A stretch of DNA of 64,000 nucleotides from assembly GCF_003086295.3 (NCBI RefSeq), contig NC_092042.1:45134137-45198136 (forward strand). The letters run 5' to 3'. The position numbers and the translations under genes are program-made. The notes beneath the pieces were generated by a model. The model was given only the letters and a program-made list of their open reading frames with translations. It searched no databases and was not told where the DNA came from. Of the stretch, positions 35,845-46,951 are shown one piece after another (positions within the stretch are counted from its first letter, which is position 1; each line of letters starts with the position of its first letter). The DNA comes from Arachis hypogaea (Eukaryota > Streptophyta > Magnoliopsida > Fabales > Fabaceae).

Positions 35845-36890
35845 TCATGGTAGATCACAATGAACTCACTCGCTCCTAGGAGGAAATCACTGCTCTTCAA
35901 CGTCGCCAGGTTGAGACCAGCAATCGTATTTCAACTACATACAATTGGGTGGTTGCCATTGAAGATTCACTATAGGAGATACAAAACTTGTTGAAGGAGA
36001 CCCTTAAGTTGAAGCAACTTGAACTTGAACCCTCTAGTAGATTTTTCTCTCATGGTAAATCCTTCTCCTCAGTTGACATCAACCCATTAGTGAGACGTAT
36101 TAAAGCTGAGAACTTCCATTTTTTGGTGGTGATGGAATTGATGAATGGGTGTTTAAGGTGCATGGATACTTTGAATGGTATGATGTTCCCGTGCACGTGA
36201 TCTCTTTTCATCCCACTCAACCTGCATATACATGGTATAGATGGGGTGTTAACAATAGTATTAAATGTAATTGGAACTCATTTATGAATGTATTGCAATT
36301 ATGTTTTGGATAGAGTTTATTTTATTATCTTAAGGCAGCTTTGAAAGAATTAAAACAAACCTCTACTGTGAGTCTGTGACTAAGTATCATAACCAATTTG
36401 AGGAATTATCTAATTAGTTGACAGATTTAAGTGAGGAATGGCTAATTTTCCTACTCATAGCTAGGTTACAAGACTATTTAAAGTATGAATTGATGATTGC
36501 TAAACCCCCACCTATGTGGTTGTAGTGTCCCTAGCAAAATTATATGAGCAAAAACATCAAGCTACCCAAAACAATAATAGAAGAAGCCCAACCCCCACCT
36601 TTCCTTTGACACCTCAGAATAGAAACACCACCACCAAACCACCTATTATGTTACTATTGTGAAGAAAATCTCTCACCCGGACATCGCTGCAAGATATCTT
36701 GTTACCTATTAATCGGAAGTGAGGAGATACAAGGTTTTTAGTTAACAGTGGATACATATATGCTGGAATTACAAGGCGCTGACTTAGTGTTGAGAGTGTA
36801 ATGGCAAATGTGCCTGGGGTATGTTACAACACATTATGGATTTCTCACTATGAAATTTGTGATGGATGGCATTCCAATTAAGCTGTAAGA
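35845..36890 (+). pseudogene. Ty3 gag remnant with zinc knuckle
   Basis: Opens at an ATG at 35847. Broken frames run through FHPTQPAYTWYRWG (about 36205) and a zinc knuckle CYYCEENLSPGHRCK (about 36652), which is the CCHC box of Ty3 gag proteins. Stop codons are frequent. The protease begins to appear near 36740-36880 but fades before 37000. Confidence 0.75.
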
Positions 36891-37029
36891 AGATCGCTTA
36901 TTACAACCTGAAAGCATCAGTAATAAAATGCTACAGATGATGGTTCATACTGAAATAACTATCACTTTCTATCATTTAAAGCTGTTAGAGCATGAACAAG
37001 CAGCAATATTGACTACCCCACCCCTAAGA

Positions 37030-38530
37030 CATGACATGTTTTGCGTACACGAAAATGTAAAATTTCCCATCTCGCGTATGCGACCCTTTGTTCGCGTACG
37101 CGAGCCCCTTGGCAGGGAATCATCCCCACGTCGTGTGGTCCTGCCTGCGTATGCGGGCCTATAATTTTCCCATTTCGCATACGCCAGACGTCTAAGCAGA
37201 GCCTAGGGTCCGCGTCGCGTGCATGTTTATGTACGCATGCCTAGCAAAATTTGTAAAAAGTTGCTAAGTTCCAGAAAATCAATTTTACATACCCAACTTC
37301 AAATCCGCATAACTTTTTTGTTAGAAATTATTTTTAGTTTGTTTTTTGAACAGTATAAACTTCACAGACCCAATTTTCATTATAATCAGTTTTACAAAGT
37401 TTGATGATCCGGAAGCCAAGTTATAGCCCACCGAAGTTGGTCAAAAATCAGCTTTTACCAAACATTTCCAAAACTCAAATTTTTCCAAAATCCTAATTCC
37501 AAACCAACAATTTTTACAACCAAAACAGTCCTTATTGTCCCTAACCAAGTTCATACCCTTTTCTTTCATACCACAACATGCTAATTACTCTTAACCTTTA
37601 TCACAAGCTTCTCAATCACCACACAAACACAATAATTCCTAATTCATCAATCAAATCTACAATTTCTACTCATAATTACCACCAATATCAACATTAAATA
37701 TCAACATACATTCTCACTTTCTCAATCAATTCACATTCATTTCAACACATTCATCAATCCGCCAAATTTAGCTATTATCCACGTACTAAATCAAGTCTTT
37801 ACTCAAACAATCAATTCATACAATTCAACTTATCCTACAGTCAACTGGCCTAAGTTTTCACGTGACATTACATATTAGCTATGAGAAACCAAAACTATAC
37901 CTTGGCCGATTTTTCCCTAAGCTCAAACATCTCAATTCAAGCCTCCAAGGTTCTAAATCAAGTGGTATAAGTTTCAGTCACCAAAAGCCCCAATTCAAGT
38001 ACACCACTTCACCAATTTGACTTTAATTTCACATAAACACAATCTAATTCATACAATTCACCAAAATTAATACTAGAGTTCACAAAATTGGACAAACCAC
38101 AAGGATTTTGAGTTTTCTTACTTTACTTATCGATGATTGGGGTAAAACTCATCAATTACCTGCCACTGGATCGAACCTAAATGATAAAAAATATCAAAAT
38201 CTCTCAATACACATACCCAAAACTCAAAATTTTGAATAGGAAAGAATTGGGCACGAAATCTCAAATTTCTTACCACTTTGTTCAGATGGTTTCGAAGAGA
38301 ATTCCAAGACAAACGCGTCTCCGCCGACGACTCGTCAATCAGAACTCTGGATTAAAAATTACAAGGAATTGGAATTTGGGAAGTGAAGTTGGCTAGGGTT
38401 TCTTTCCCTCAAAACTCAAGTTCAGCGTGAAATTAAGGAAATGAAGGGGAAGAAGGCTTGTTTTGCATTATATATGCTGGACCTTGGACCCAGTTTAGAT
38501 CCGGTCCAATCGATTTAGTCTGTTAGCCCG
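37030..38530. repeat. LTR-like block with GCGTACGC words
   Basis: A cluster of palindrome-like words (GCGTACACG, CGCGTATGCG, CGCGTACGCG, CGCATACGC) at 37040-37240 precedes A/C-rich non-coding DNA to about 38530. Such words recur in legume Ty3 LTRs by my recollection, so this is probably an inverted LTR. No ORF here is credible. Confidence 0.45.
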
Positions 38531-38539
38531 TTTTTGGGC

Positions 38540-39563
38540 CAAAATCTTTAAAACTAGTGTTAAAATTTTTATTTTAATTATTTTTACCCTTGTAACTTGT
38601 CACATTTAATTTTTCTATTTTTTAGAATAATAATTAATTTATTGATTAATTATTCACTAATTACCTAGAATTTACAATAGGATAGGACTATCACACTCGA
38701 AAACAACCATTTCGTTATTGTTACACTCACAAAAATATATTTATCATTAGACATTTTTACTAAACCTATTGAAAGAATAGAGAAAAAAAGTGAAAAAGAA
38801 GAAGTGATATATTTGTGACCAAGGCTAATACTTGCTGATCATTTTATGGCTGAGTTAAATTTATTGTACTATATTTCATTTACGGTGTAATGGAAGTTAT
38901 TGTGATCGTTTCTTATTTTTAGTGTAAACAAGATATATGTATTATTAACTCGTTTACACGATAAATAAAATAAATAATGTTACATAAAATTGTAAATATC
39001 TTATAAATTATATATTTCGATAAATAAAAATTTAAAATATTATTTTAAAAAATCAAGAATATTCTATGAACAAAAAAAATAGTTATTATATATTTTTAAT
39101 TTATATATATTTTTCTATCTTTTAATAAAATAATCCATCATCATAATAATTAAATATTTAAAAATAACAAATTTTCGGTGGCCAATCATCTTTAATAATT
39201 TTAGTGAGTATATGATTAGTATAAATAGTAAGTTATTTTTAATAAATAAATTTTATTAATTTATGTGTATAAATTTTAATAAATATAAATATAAATTATA
39301 TATTTTTTACATATAAATTTTTGTAAATATAAATATAAATTATTATTGATCAAATATTAATTTAAAATAAGAATATTTATTAATTATGTAAAATTGTTCT
39401 AAAAATAATATAATTGAATCTATCGTGACTTTTCTTCCCGATAGCAGATTTTCAGGAGGTATGTAACATGGTTGTTTTATTTAGTCTTTTGCCAAGGAGA
39501 AATGATTAGCCCTAAAATTAAACTAAATGGAAATGTATAAATTAAATAAAAATAAAAATATCA
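38540..39563. other. AT-rich intergenic DNA
   Basis: No gene, RNA or clear repeat boundary is seen. Composition is strongly A/T-rich. Confidence 0.5.
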
Positions 39564-39934
39564 TCTACACCAATATATAAAGCTAATATTAGAGTTTAGT
39601 ATCTAATTTTGGTAGACATCATTTATCTTCAAATAATTAATTTTACAAACTAAATTTATGAACAAAATGGTAATAATATATTTTTGTTTTTAATTAAAAA
39701 AATCATTAACCCACAAAAGAGTTAAATAACTACCGCAATCGTGAGAAATCTATACCAATATATAAAGCTAATATCAGAGTTTGGTATCTAATTTTGGTAG
39801 ACATCATTTATCCTCAAATAATTTATTTTACAAACTAAATTTATGGACAAAATAGTAATAATATAAATTTATTTTTAATTAAAAAAATTATTAACCCACA
39901 AAAGAGTTAAATAACTACAGCAATCGTGAGGGAA
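39564..39934 (+). repeat. Tandem duplication of a Helitron-like 5' end (2 x about 185 bp)
   Basis: Units start at 39564 and 39749, each preceded by A and starting TCTACACC or TCTATACC then AATATATAAAGC. They stay closely similar (roughly 90% or more by eye) to GCAATCGTGAG at each end. Confidence 0.75.
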
Positions 39935-40618
39935 TTAAATAACTGCTCCACTTACAAATATCTATTACTGTCATCAATCTTCTTTTGTGCATCTGGCTAT
40001 CTTTTAGGTATGCAGAAAGGGAGAATCCAACATATCAATAATAACGTTGTCACCGAACAACAAATGCAACATCATCCGTAAGAAGGCGTGCAAATCATTG
40101 CGAGATGATTTGACAAGGGAGTTGATACAACTCCAATCCTAACACAGGTATCTATATTTTTGTCTTTTGAAAAATACAGGGATAAAAACACACGATAATG
40201 GAACTGATCTAAATAATAGACGTTATGATAATATAAGTGGTTAATATTTTATATTCACAGTTTATTTTATTTTTAAGTACTAATTTTTAGTTTTTAAAAG
40301 AAAATTTAAAAGATAGTACTCTTTAATCTTTATCTTATTCCATGTTTACATCTAAAGTTTGTTTTTTTTGTACAACTGTAGATCGATTATTGTTCAATAT
40401 CTCAAAAAAAATTTTATACGAACCAACATCAAATAATATATAAAAGTAATACTACAATTTGATGTTTAACTTTTGAAGAAATCACCTGCCTTTAAACAAT
40501 TTATTTCACAACATAAATTTAATGGATAAAATAATAACAATTAAATATTTTATCTTTATAATGTAATATATAATATTTATTCAAAGAATTTTTCATAATG
40601 AATAAATTTAAAGATATG
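39935..40618 (+). repeat. Helitron-like body left of the MULE
   Basis: Related to 18575-18660 and to 20930-21010. The sequence continues across the MULE: the part after the right target duplication (46952-47010) matches the part following GATATTGTACACTACTATA at 22300. So the MULE landed in this repeat. Confidence 0.55.
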
Positions 40619-40627
40619 TTATTGCAC
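40619..40627. repeat. MULE target site duplication, left
   Basis: TTATTGCAC, identical to 46943-46951. Confidence 0.95.
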
Positions 40628-40732
40628 GGGCAATTTACCAATTTAAAAGAATTTAGAGAATCCTTTACCAGATTACAACAATTGGAAATTGCATATCTTT
40701 ATGTCTTGTTTCATTTTATATAAAAACCGTGG
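40628..40732 (+). repeat. MULE left terminal inverted repeat
   Basis: Pairs with 46840-46942 in reverse complement with small indels. Confidence 0.9.
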
Positions 40733-40920
40733 GAGCTAACCACGGTTTTAGAATCAACATAAACTGTGGCTGGTAGCCAGATTTTATGATGATATGATTT
40801 TGAATGTAAACCGTGGTAGGCAGCCATGGTTTATGAAGGAAGTGATTCGTGCATAAAACCCTAGAGGCAGCCATAGTTTATGAGTGTGTAGTATAAATAG
40901 GAAAGCCGTGGCTGGTGAGG
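40723..40920 (+). repeat. MULE left subterminal palindrome array
   Basis: Four or more variants of AAACCGTGG(n)CCACGGTTT spaced about 50 bp. The array directly precedes and overlaps a TATAAATAG box at 40892-40899, which would drive the PMD gene. Confidence 0.85.
40892..40899 (+). promoter_or_regulatory. TATA box of the MULE PMD gene
   Basis: A TATAAATA sequence lies 142 bp before the proposed start codon, embedded in the subterminal array. Confidence 0.6.
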
Positions 40921-41033
40921 ACGGATCATTTGTGAGCTTTCAAAATTAGGAGAAGGTTGGTGGGTGAGAGAAAAGATAGTTTTTTTGGTTTAATAGTTTG
41001 TTTGAGATTTTGAACCAGCTGAGTGGCAAACCA

Positions 41034-43619
41034 ATGGAAGAAGAAGCTCGGATGTACCGGTTAAATGGCGTTGCGCATGTGGCTGGATTTATCGACCAAG
41101 AGGTTGGTTAAACTGCCTTTTTATTATTATTTTTTGTTTAATGTTGTTATTATTAATGGTAGATGTTATATTATTATTTTTAAAGTTATAATAGAAATTT
41201 TTGCTGTTATCATCAATGTGAGTTTTTTTTATTTATTAAATTTCTAATTTTTGTTATTGGTAGAATTAATTTTTTAGTCTTAGGTGTTAGTAATATTGTT
41301 AGTGTTATTTTCGCTGTTCTTGTTATGGTTAGAGTTTTTATTGATATTAGTGTAAGTTGTTACTATTGTTGTGTGTTGAGAGTTTGCTATCCATCTTTTT
41401 GCAGCCTACTAGGGTTATTAGCGGTGTGAGAAGACAACAGAATATGCCTTTACACGAGTATCATACCGTATCTAGAGACCGCGGGCTTATATCACTTGGC
41501 TAGGCTGAACAGTCAGTGGTTCTGGGTTGATGAGCCTCTACTTAGCGCATTCATTGAGAGGTGGCGTCCTGAGACCCACACCTTTCACATGCCCTTTGGG
41601 AAGTGTACGGTCACCTTGGAGGACGTGGCCTATCAGCTGGGTTTACCGATTGATGGTGAGCCTGTGAGTGGGTACCTTAGTGAGTTTGAGAATTTCATGG
41701 AAAATGGAAGGCCGGCATGGGTGTGGTTCCGCGAGTTGTTTGGGGAGTTACCTCCGCAGAATAAAGTGAAGCAGATGATAGTGTGCTACACATGGTTCCA
41801 TGAGCGATTTCGGGTTTTGCCAGCAGATGCTACTGACAACATCGTGCGTATATACGCGAGAGCCTATATTGTGATGCTGTTGTCATCTCAGCTGTTTGGG
41901 ACAAGAACGCCAACCGTGTCCACCTTCGCTGGTTGCCTTATGTGGCATCGTTGGAGAACTTGGGTAGATATAGCTGGGACTCGGCCGCGCTGGCATGGTT
42001 GTACAGATGTCTTTGTCGTGGAACAAACAGAAACGTTGTCAACTTAGCTGGGCCACTGCAACTTCTACAGTCTTGGATCTTTTGGAGGTTTCCTTGTCTG
42101 AGGCCTAGTGGTTTCAACATATTCGGCTTTCCACTTGCATCCAAGTAAGGAAATATGATTTTAGAGTTACAAATTCATTTACATCTCCCACTACATGTTA
42201 TGACATTCTTTAAATTGAACTTGTAGGTGGGCTGAGTATCTACCGAGGAACGATACAGTAGATCAAAGAGTGGTGGCTGCACGCCTTTGTTTGGATAGAT
42301 TGCGTGTGCATGATGTAAGTAATTTAGTTATCGTTGATACAGTTATGTCTTCCTTGTTATAATATTTGCTTTACGTAACGTTTCATTATGCGATGTAGAT
42401 CGTGTGGGAGCCCTATTCCTCTCCGGAGGTCGCAGCTATTGTTCATCCAGAGATACTAGTTGACGAGCACCGCAGGCTATGGACGGCAGTTACCAGCCTC
42501 ATTTATTTTGCCGCCATTGAGTGGCACCAGGTGAATAGGGTTATGCCGCAGTTCGGCGGGGTTCAGCATCTCCCTCAGTTGGCTCTTAACATAGATTGGC
42601 TTCATGCGAAGGACGGGACGGGTGGAGATAGGTTGTTCCCCTCCTATTATCGGGAGTGGCATCAGCATTGGGAGGATCGGCATGCCACAGTTTTACCGGT
42701 TGACCGAGTTGCTGATCCTGGGCCATCAGCTGAGTACCTGGACTGGTGGTGTCGTGTGGCCCATAGATTTTTATCCCCGGAGGTTGCATTTCAGGATCCC
42801 AGGCCTATTGTGTTGACTGAGGAGGCTCGTCATAGAGGGTCATCCCAGGCACCTCCGATGGTGCAGGTTGTCGACAGACCGGACAACCGCCACGTGGACC
42901 GGCGTAGGCGTATCGGCACACATACTACGGATCGAGAGTGGCGATGGCTGGCCGACCGCTTGGAGGAGGACCAGGCTGGTGATGATCATGGAGGTGATGT
43001 TGATCATCGTGTTCCTCGACGTAGGGCTAGACGACATGGTCAGCGGGATGGTGGTGGACGGGCCCGTGGTAGAGGAGCATCCGGCAAGTATCACACTGGT
43101 GAGCATGCTGTTGGTGAGGACATTGGTGGTGTGGCCACAGGGATGGATCAGCCTACGTACGACGTGGGGGGTTCTTCTCAGATTTTCGAGAGTGTTGACC
43201 CGCAGGCGTTCGCCGACTATACTACCGCGGCCGTCGGTGTGGACATCGATGATCCTGTGAGTCAGTCAGAGTTCTTTAGAGATATAGCAGACATGTTAGG
43301 GGACGATGATGGCACTCATTATAGGCCACAGATGGATGAGGTTCATTCACAGTTTGCCGAGCACCAGCCACATGTTCAAGATGTTCAGCTACAGTTGCCG
43401 GTTGACCTGAACGAGCCTGCAGCTTCACCATCTGACCCATGGTTCGCGTTAGGAGGGACCCTAGCTTCGGCATTCAGCGTCGTTCCTCCTCAGGCACCCG
43501 TGCCACAGGTGGATCAGAGACCGAGGAGGGTTCTTCGTGCTCCATTATGTGGCACTGGAGGTCACCTTATTGGTCAGTTGCACGATGACGACAGTGACAC
43601 CATTGAGGACTCTGATTAG
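41034..43619 (+). pseudogene. Plant mobile domain (PMD) gene, two 1-bp deletions
   Basis: Homologous to the 'aminotransferase-like, plant mobile domain' family (MAIN/MAIL1 in Arabidopsis), which occurs both as host genes and within transposons. Inferred exons are 41034-41102, 41405-42144, 42227-42314 and 42399-43619. Typical motifs are MYRLNGVAHVAGFID, WVDEPLLSAFIERWRPETHTFHM and FGKCTVTLEDVAYQLGLPIDGE (these two are contiguous), YSWDSAALAWLYRCLCRG and WEPY. After the domain come an Arg/Gly-rich basic stretch near 43010-43080 and an acidic C-terminus. Frame breaks of one missing base lie near 41459-41462 (after HEY) and near 41895-41900 (in a G run after LF). Both shift the frame back to the family pattern. 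Without them the gene would look intact. The product's function in the transposon is unknown. Confidence 0.9.
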
Positions 43620-43942
43620 TTAGCTGTGTATTTTCCATTTTTCTATGAACTTTCTTCCATTATGTTGTTGGATTAATGTTTAAACTTTTATTCTACTATC
43701 CGGTGCTGTATCTGATTGCGATGTATGTGACTATTAAATATGTTTTATGATGTAGTCGTTTCGATTAAGTTTGTGTAAACAATATAATGACATTAACACT
43801 AAATTAAGCTGTCTTAATTTAACAAGTAAAGAAAGAAACATTCTTAAATGACGATACAGAAACATATGAATAACAACAATGCTTTTAAGAGACAGAAATT
43901 TAACTTATGCGAATAACCCAACAGCACGCTAATTACTACATC
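43620..43942. other. Convergent 3' ends of the MULE genes
   Basis: A 323-bp A/T-rich spacer between the PMD stop and the transposase stop. It probably contains both polyadenylation signals, with overlap possible. Confidence 0.6.
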
Positions 43943-46536
43943 CTAACTATCTCCGCCAGCAATATCTCTTCGCTGGCCACAGCTCCTCCGTGTATGACCA
44001 GGTTGTCGACAGAGGCCACAGCGCTTGGGCTGGTTCTCAGCAGATCGGTCCATGACACCACGGACCCTAGTTGCCTTCGGACGACCTTCCCTCGCTCGCC
44101 TCATATTAGGATCAGGGATGATAGTTGGCCCGGCATATGGGGGCCATAGGCCTTCTGGGATGGGCGGAACAAACCCGTGACTGTAAACTTTGAACACCTC
44201 ACTCATACGATACACTTCATGCACATATGGTGCCCAATTAAGCCGCGAGTGGGCGCAACAAGCAATGGCGTGACAACATGGATAATGGAGCGCCTGAAAG
44301 TAGCCACAATCACATGTGTGATCCTTCAGCGAGACTCTATAGCTACCTAACGAGAAGTTTCCAGTCGGTGTCGTCTCAGCCACCGTGTACTCCGACTGGT
44401 GCCTGTCGTACAAGGTGACGGTGAAGCACCTTGACTCTCTTATGTTCCTTTCAATAGCCTTGACCAAAGCCTGACAAAATTCTTGTCCAGATCCAACTTG
44501 CGCGTCTGCTATTTGTCCCCGGAGCACGAATAGCTCAGCAAGCCTTCTGTATGTGGACTTTACCAACGAAGTGACCGGGAGGTTGCGAGTTCCCTTTAAC
44601 ACGGAGTTCACACATTCACTGATGTTCGTCGTCATGTGCCCGAACCTTCTACCGCTATCCTGGTGTTGGGTTCACTTCTCATACTCCATCCGGTTCGCCC
44701 AGTCACACATGGCCGGATTCTCTGTACGTATGATGTCAAACCAGTAATAGAACTCTGCCTCAGTTTTTGCGTACGACGCATTAACCAGCATCCTTCTGGC
44801 ATCTTTACCTTTAAAAGAAAGGCTAAAATTTGCTGCCACATGACGGATACAGTACGCCCGATAAGCACGTGGTGGCAGCCAACCATTCACGGGATTCTCA
44901 AGTGCAGCCTTGATGCCGTTATGCCTGTCTGAGATAACAAGGATACCCTCTTGTGGCGTCACATGCGTTCTTAAGTTGGACAAGAAAAAAGACCATGACT
45001 CGGCATTTTCCCCCTCTACAAGGGCGAATGCTATCGGGAGGATGTTTGAGTTCCCATCCTGTGCAATCGCCAACAGTAAGGTGCCTCCATATTTGCCGTA
45101 CAAGTGGGTACCATCAATACTCACAAGCGGCTTGCAATGCTGGAAGGCCTCAACGCAAGGTGGAAATGTCCAGAACAGACGATGAAAATACACTGTTGAC
45201 TCATCAATCTGGTCCACAACTCGAACAGGAGAGGTCTGCAACACAGTAACTGTCCCGGGCATCGTCAACTGCACTCCTAGCATCCAACGTGGCAACTCGG
45301 CATAAAACTCTTCCCAATCTCCATATATTTGTGCAACTGCCTTCTGTTTTGCTTTCCAAACCTTCCGGTAACTGGGCTTGAAGCCGTAATCAGCTTCAGT
45401 TGCTTGTTGCAACACCTTGATTGGTACTGCAGCATCCGCACTAACCAACGGAAAAATCCTCGCACAGATAACGTGGTAATCAAGCTGACGGTGATCACTG
45501 GAAATAGATGTGGCTAAGCAAGTGTGGGGACCGTTGTACCTCCTTACCTCCCAGGTGCCCTTTCGTGCACGGAGCGAAATCCGAATCAGCCAACTACAAG
45601 TTTTGCCGAAATCCTTGCACTTTCCATGATACTTCAGATGGTCCGATTCCAACACTCGGTACTCAACACCTCGACGGATGCTATAGTCCTTCACACTAAG
45701 AACAGCTTCATCTTTACTCTGGAAGGATTGCCCAATCTGAAATTCTGTTGACGAACCGCCAACTGTAGCAACTCCCACCGGGTCTTCACCCGGAGCCTCC
45801 AAGTTTAGCGTCGAGAAGTGTGGAGGGTAATGCTGCGTGCCAGAACTTGAAGGACCTTGTTATGCATGTGGATTAGCACCGGTGTCATCATCGCTGTCCC
45901 CAAAGATATTTACAGGCTCCTGGTCAGAGTCATCGTCCCGCATTGCATTCTCTATTCGATCAGGTTCCCCAAAGCCTTGAACTTCATCATCTGTGGCACG
46001 ACCGGATTCCCCCTGAAATGCCTGCTGCAGGACCCCTTGATTCGGGGAAGGTACAGTACGAACTGCCTCCGTTTGTACCAAATCAGCTGCAAAAGAAGGT
46101 GAGGCAACCTGCGGAACAGATGGTCGGATCGCAGGCACCGAGCAAGATGCACCGCCTGCGGCAGTCGAGCTATGAACAGGAGCCGATGCCCCAGAACTAT
46201 CTAGAGTAACCTCCAACTTCGCATACAGCTCGTGTATTCTGACCTCAGGAAAACTCCTTACGCAATGAAACAGAACCCTAATATCTTCGTCAGCCGCTAA
46301 CACCAACGTATCATACATGACACCGCTCGAAACTACAGCGATGGGAATCTTGTAGAAGATCTTCTTCACAAACTTGCTTCCAAAAACCCCAAGCTTCTAC
46401 AAGATGCTGCTCTTCACATCTGACAAACTGTTTGATGAACTATCAAATACACTCAACGATTCTCTGTCAGTGAACTTTTTTTTATTTTTCCAGAGCAATG
46501 CACTAAGACAAGAACACACTCTTCCTCACTTGACAT
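43943..46536 (-). pseudogene. MULE transposase (MURA type), three stops and a frameshift
   Basis: Mutator-family DDE transposase. The likely start is the ATG at 46536 (MSSEEECVLVLVHCSGKI). Domains in order are an N-terminal PB1-like or MULE leader segment (46490-46150), a Pro/Ser/Asp-rich linker, the MuDR domain (EFQIGQSFQSKDEAVLSVKDY, about 45740-45480), the catalytic MULE domain (SIDGTHLYGKYGG, about 45110; ILVISDRHNGIK; CIRHVAANF), a SWIM zinc finger (CDCGYFQALHYPCCHAIA, about 44310) and a C-terminal CCHC knuckle (CGLCRQPGHTRRSC, about 43990). Breaks are a frameshift in an A run near 46470-46490, TAG at 46397-46399, TAA at 45860-45862 and TGA at 44672-44674. Each stop fits one C-to-T or G-to-A change at a Gln or Trp codon. 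The blocks on either side are otherwise in one frame. Confidence 0.93.
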
Positions 46537-46576
46537 TGTGATAATGATCTCCTCGCCAGCTTGAATCTCACTCAAC

Positions 46577-46585
46577 TATATATAG
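46577..46585 (-). promoter_or_regulatory. TATA box of the MULE transposase
   Basis: TATATATAG on the minus strand, about 40 bp before the proposed ATG at 46536. It sits between the gene and the right subterminal array. Confidence 0.55.
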
Positions 46586-46594
46586 ATTTTCAAT

Positions 46595-46855
46595 CTACAT
46601 AAACCGTCCTAGGTTACAGGGTTTTATGCCCATTGGACGTCCTTCATAAATCGTGGTTGCCAGCCACGTTTCATGCATTTCTTTCTTCATAAACCGTGGC
46701 TACTTCCAGCAGTTTCTTACTTTCATTCTTAAAGAGTAAACCGTGGCTACCTACCACGGTTTACGTTGTGCTTTTCTTCCATGTAAAACCTGCTTGCCAG
46801 GCACGGTTTATGTGTAGCTTGAAACCCTGGTTGGCTTCCACGGTTTACATAAATA
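46595..46855 (-). repeat. MULE right subterminal palindrome array
   Basis: Six or more variants of the same CATAAACCGTGG/CCACGGTTTATG word as at the left end, about every 45 bp. Confidence 0.85.
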
Positions 46856-46942
46856 ACGAAACAAGACATTCAGGTATCAATTTCTCCATTGTTGTAATCT
46901 GATAAACCTTTCTCATGTTTATTTTAATTTGGTCATTTGCCC
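46840..46942 (-). repeat. MULE right terminal inverted repeat
   Basis: Reverse complement begins GGGCAAATGACC and matches the left repeat. Confidence 0.9.
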
Positions 46943-46951
46943 TTATTGCAC
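46943..46951. repeat. MULE target site duplication, right
   Basis: TTATTGCAC, identical to 40619-40627. Confidence 0.95.

Larger units (their letters stand above)
40628..46942. mobile_element. Complete Mutator-like element (MULE), 6315 bp, carrying PMD and transposase genes
   Basis: The left end starts GGGCAATTTACC and the right end, reverse-complemented, starts GGGCAAATGACC. The inverted repeats align over about 103 bp (shared CAGATTACAACAAT and ATGTCTTGTTTC). A perfect 9-bp duplication flanks it, the size expected for Mutator. Inside are a PMD gene on the plus strand and a MURA-type transposase on the minus strand, converging at 43619/43943. Both genes are mutated, so this copy is a recently dead autonomous element. 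Confidence 0.95.

Noticed and set aside
41933..43473. Alternate-frame ORFs over the PMD gene (for example 42868-43260)
   Set aside because: The main frame has family motifs; 41933-42148 is merely the frame after the second deletion.
43907..43942. Possible overlap of PMD and transposase coding sequence
   Set aside because: The stops are 323 bp apart, so coding regions do not overlap.
44636..46209. Plus-strand ORFs opposite the transposase
   Set aside because: Antisense shadows of a strongly coding minus strand.
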